From Candidatus Acetothermia bacterium (GTDB lineage Bacteria > Bipolaricaulota > Bipolaricaulia > Bipolaricaulales > Bipolaricaulaceae), in NCBI GenBank assembly GCA_011057175.1, contig DSBZ01000161.1, positions 1 through 5,772 of the forward strand: 5,772 nucleotides of DNA, in the 5' to 3' direction. Made by a program: the position numbers and the translations under genes. The notes beneath the pieces were generated by a model that saw nothing but the letters and a program-made list of their open reading frames with translations, was not told the DNA's origin and did not search any database. This document shows positions 5,227-5,772 of this stretch, piece by piece; the first letter of the stretch is position 1, and each line of letters starts with the position of its first letter.

Positions 5227-5772
5227 TCATCGTTCCTCCGGTGCTTCCTCAGCCACCGGCTCGGGTGAACGCCCCGGAGCCCGCCCGAACAAGCCCGCTC
5301 GCCTCTTCTCCCCCAGCCGGCAGCTCTCCCCGCGGATGTTGAGGATTTGACTGTGGTGGAGCAGCCGATCCAAGATCGCGGTTGCCACCACCTCATCCCC
5401 GAGCACCTCCCCCCACTCGGCGAACCCCTTGTTCGCCGTGAGGATGATGCTCCCCTGCTCGCACCGCGCCGAGACGAGGGCGAACAGGGCCGTAGCGCCG
5501 TCCCGGCCACACGGCCACACCCCGAACTCGTCCACGATCAGCACCTTCGGCGCCAGGTACACGCGAAGCCTGCGCTCCAGCCTGTGCTCGGATTGGCCCG
5601 CCTCAGGTCCTCCACGAGATCGTGGGCCCGGGCGAAGTACACCCCGTAACCCTGCTCAATTTCCCTCAGTCCGAGCGCTACCGCGAGGTGGGTCTTCCCT
5701 ACCCCTGGAGGCCCCCAGCAGCACCACGTCCGCCGCATCGCCCACGACGCCGCTCGTCGATCAACGGCACGA
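5227..5772 (-). pseudogene. istB: IS21-like helper ATPase IstB, frameshifted, N-terminus beyond the window
   Basis: IstB is the AAA+ ATPase that assists the IstA transposase in IS21 transposition. Visible parts in order on the minus strand are: L-P-L-I-D-E near the right edge; Walker A G-P-P-G-V-G-K-T-H-L-A-V-A-L (just left of 5716); A-H-D-L-V-E-D-L-R-R-A; then E-H-R-L-E-R-R-L-R and Walker B V-L-I-V-D-E-F-G; sensor region I-I-L-T-A-N-K-G-F-A-E-W-G-E-V-L-G-D; and A-I-L-D-R-L-L-H-H-S-Q and R-G-E-S-C-R-L to a stop at 5229-5227. They are not in one frame. G-P-P-G-V-G-K-T is preceded in another frame by D-V-V-L-L-G (shift at the C5 run 5712-5716), and L-R-R-A-N-P passes to E-H-R-L-E-R-R by a one-base step at 5589 (CCGG to CCG). 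A further shift between 5740 and 5765 is likely. As written the gene cannot make a full IstB. Confidence 0.8.

Larger units (their letters stand above)
4841..5230 (-). pseudogene. HEPN-like domain protein, N-terminally truncated and frameshifted
   Basis: The nominal 129-residue frame runs from an ATG at 5230 (overlapping the istB stop as ATGA) to a TAA at 4841. Its first 17 or so residues read through a G9 tract and IS-end-like DNA and do not look like protein. From about 5176 it becomes convincing: W-A-L-E-S-L-A-H-A-V, E-A-L-R-K-K-R-H-L-S-D-Y-V-Y-A-G, then Arg-rich nonsense, then A-L-A-E-R-V-R-A-E-V and W-L-A-R-H-H-P-D-L. The nonsense stretch becomes A-V-S-Q-Q-E-A-D-E-A-I in the neighbouring frame (5069-5037). 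The pattern L-R-x-K-R-H-x-x-D-Y followed by V-S-x-x-E-A and a helix ending H-P-D-L is one I associate with HEPN-fold proteins. The usual N-terminal half is absent. Residues after about 4970 are probably read-through. The HEPN assignment is from memory of the pattern. I claim no RNase or toxin activity, and the remnant is probably non-functional. Confidence 0.45.
5190..5772 (-). mobile_element. IS21-family insertion sequence remnant (istB and downstream end), cut by the window edge
   Basis: The element is identified by its istB helper gene. Behind the istB stop, the minus-strand sequence contains a G9 run, then GGTCAATTCCAAGTCGGCGG (5213-5194), which resembles the GGTCAATT...CGGCG blocks I remember near IS21-family ends. 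Only one clear block is visible and I found no terminal CA or target duplication, so the boundary near 5190 is approximate. The istA transposase would lie beyond the right edge. The end abuts a protein remnant lacking its N-terminal half. Confidence 0.55.

Noticed and set aside
4841..5230. Active HEPN toxin or toxin-antitoxin module
   Set aside because: Only the C-terminal half is recognisable, it carries apparent indels, and no partner gene is visible in the window.

Overview
The window is high-GC bacterial DNA (about two thirds G+C by eye) with dense gene packing, overlapping start/stop codons and several GTG/TTG starts. A secreted beta-barrel-like protein suggests a diderm (outer-membrane) bacterium. 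I cannot name the organism. The composition and the barrel style would suit a poorly sampled high-GC phylum such as Bipolaricaulota, but that is only an impression.

Left part (1-2905, + strand): the end of an operon for a three-subunit molybdenum hydroxylase of the xanthine dehydrogenase superfamily. It holds the last 39 codons of the FAD subunit, the complete 2x[2Fe-2S] subunit (117-590) and the complete molybdopterin subunit (581-2905). The genes overlap by 4 and 10 bases. The order FAD / FeS / Mo is that of coxMSL, but the active-site loop is not that of CO dehydrogenase. The three subunits would form one enzyme that hydroxylates an unidentified purine, N-heterocycle or aldehyde and passes electrons from Mo through FeS to FAD.

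Middle (2908-3580, + strand): a small secreted beta-barrel-like gene directly behind the Mo subunit. It appears broken by two single-base deletions. Its conserved sequence runs through frames 1, 3 and 2 in turn, and only the last frame restores the Phe-terminated final strand expected of outer-membrane barrels.

Right part (3605-5772, - strand): an intact RhlE-like DEAD-box RNA helicase (4822-3605) converges on the barrel gene. Its leader has a strong Shine-Dalgarno sequence inside two mutually exclusive hairpins. Upstream of it lies the C-terminal half of a HEPN-like protein, which carries two compensating single-base indels. Upstream of that is the remains of an IS21-family element: a frameshifted istB that runs off the right edge, followed by a G9 tract and a sequence resembling IS21 ends. 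The IS21 end probably replaced the N-terminal half of the HEPN-like gene.

The main pattern is that the housekeeping-like genes (Mo hydroxylase, helicase) are intact over about 4 kb, while the accessory genes carry at least five apparent one-base indels, all in short G/C runs. This is either genuine gene decay around an old IS insertion or base-calling error in G/C homopolymers. I see no CRISPR array, tRNA, rRNA or convincing new multi-gene system. The most original signal is the possible RNA switch ahead of the helicase.
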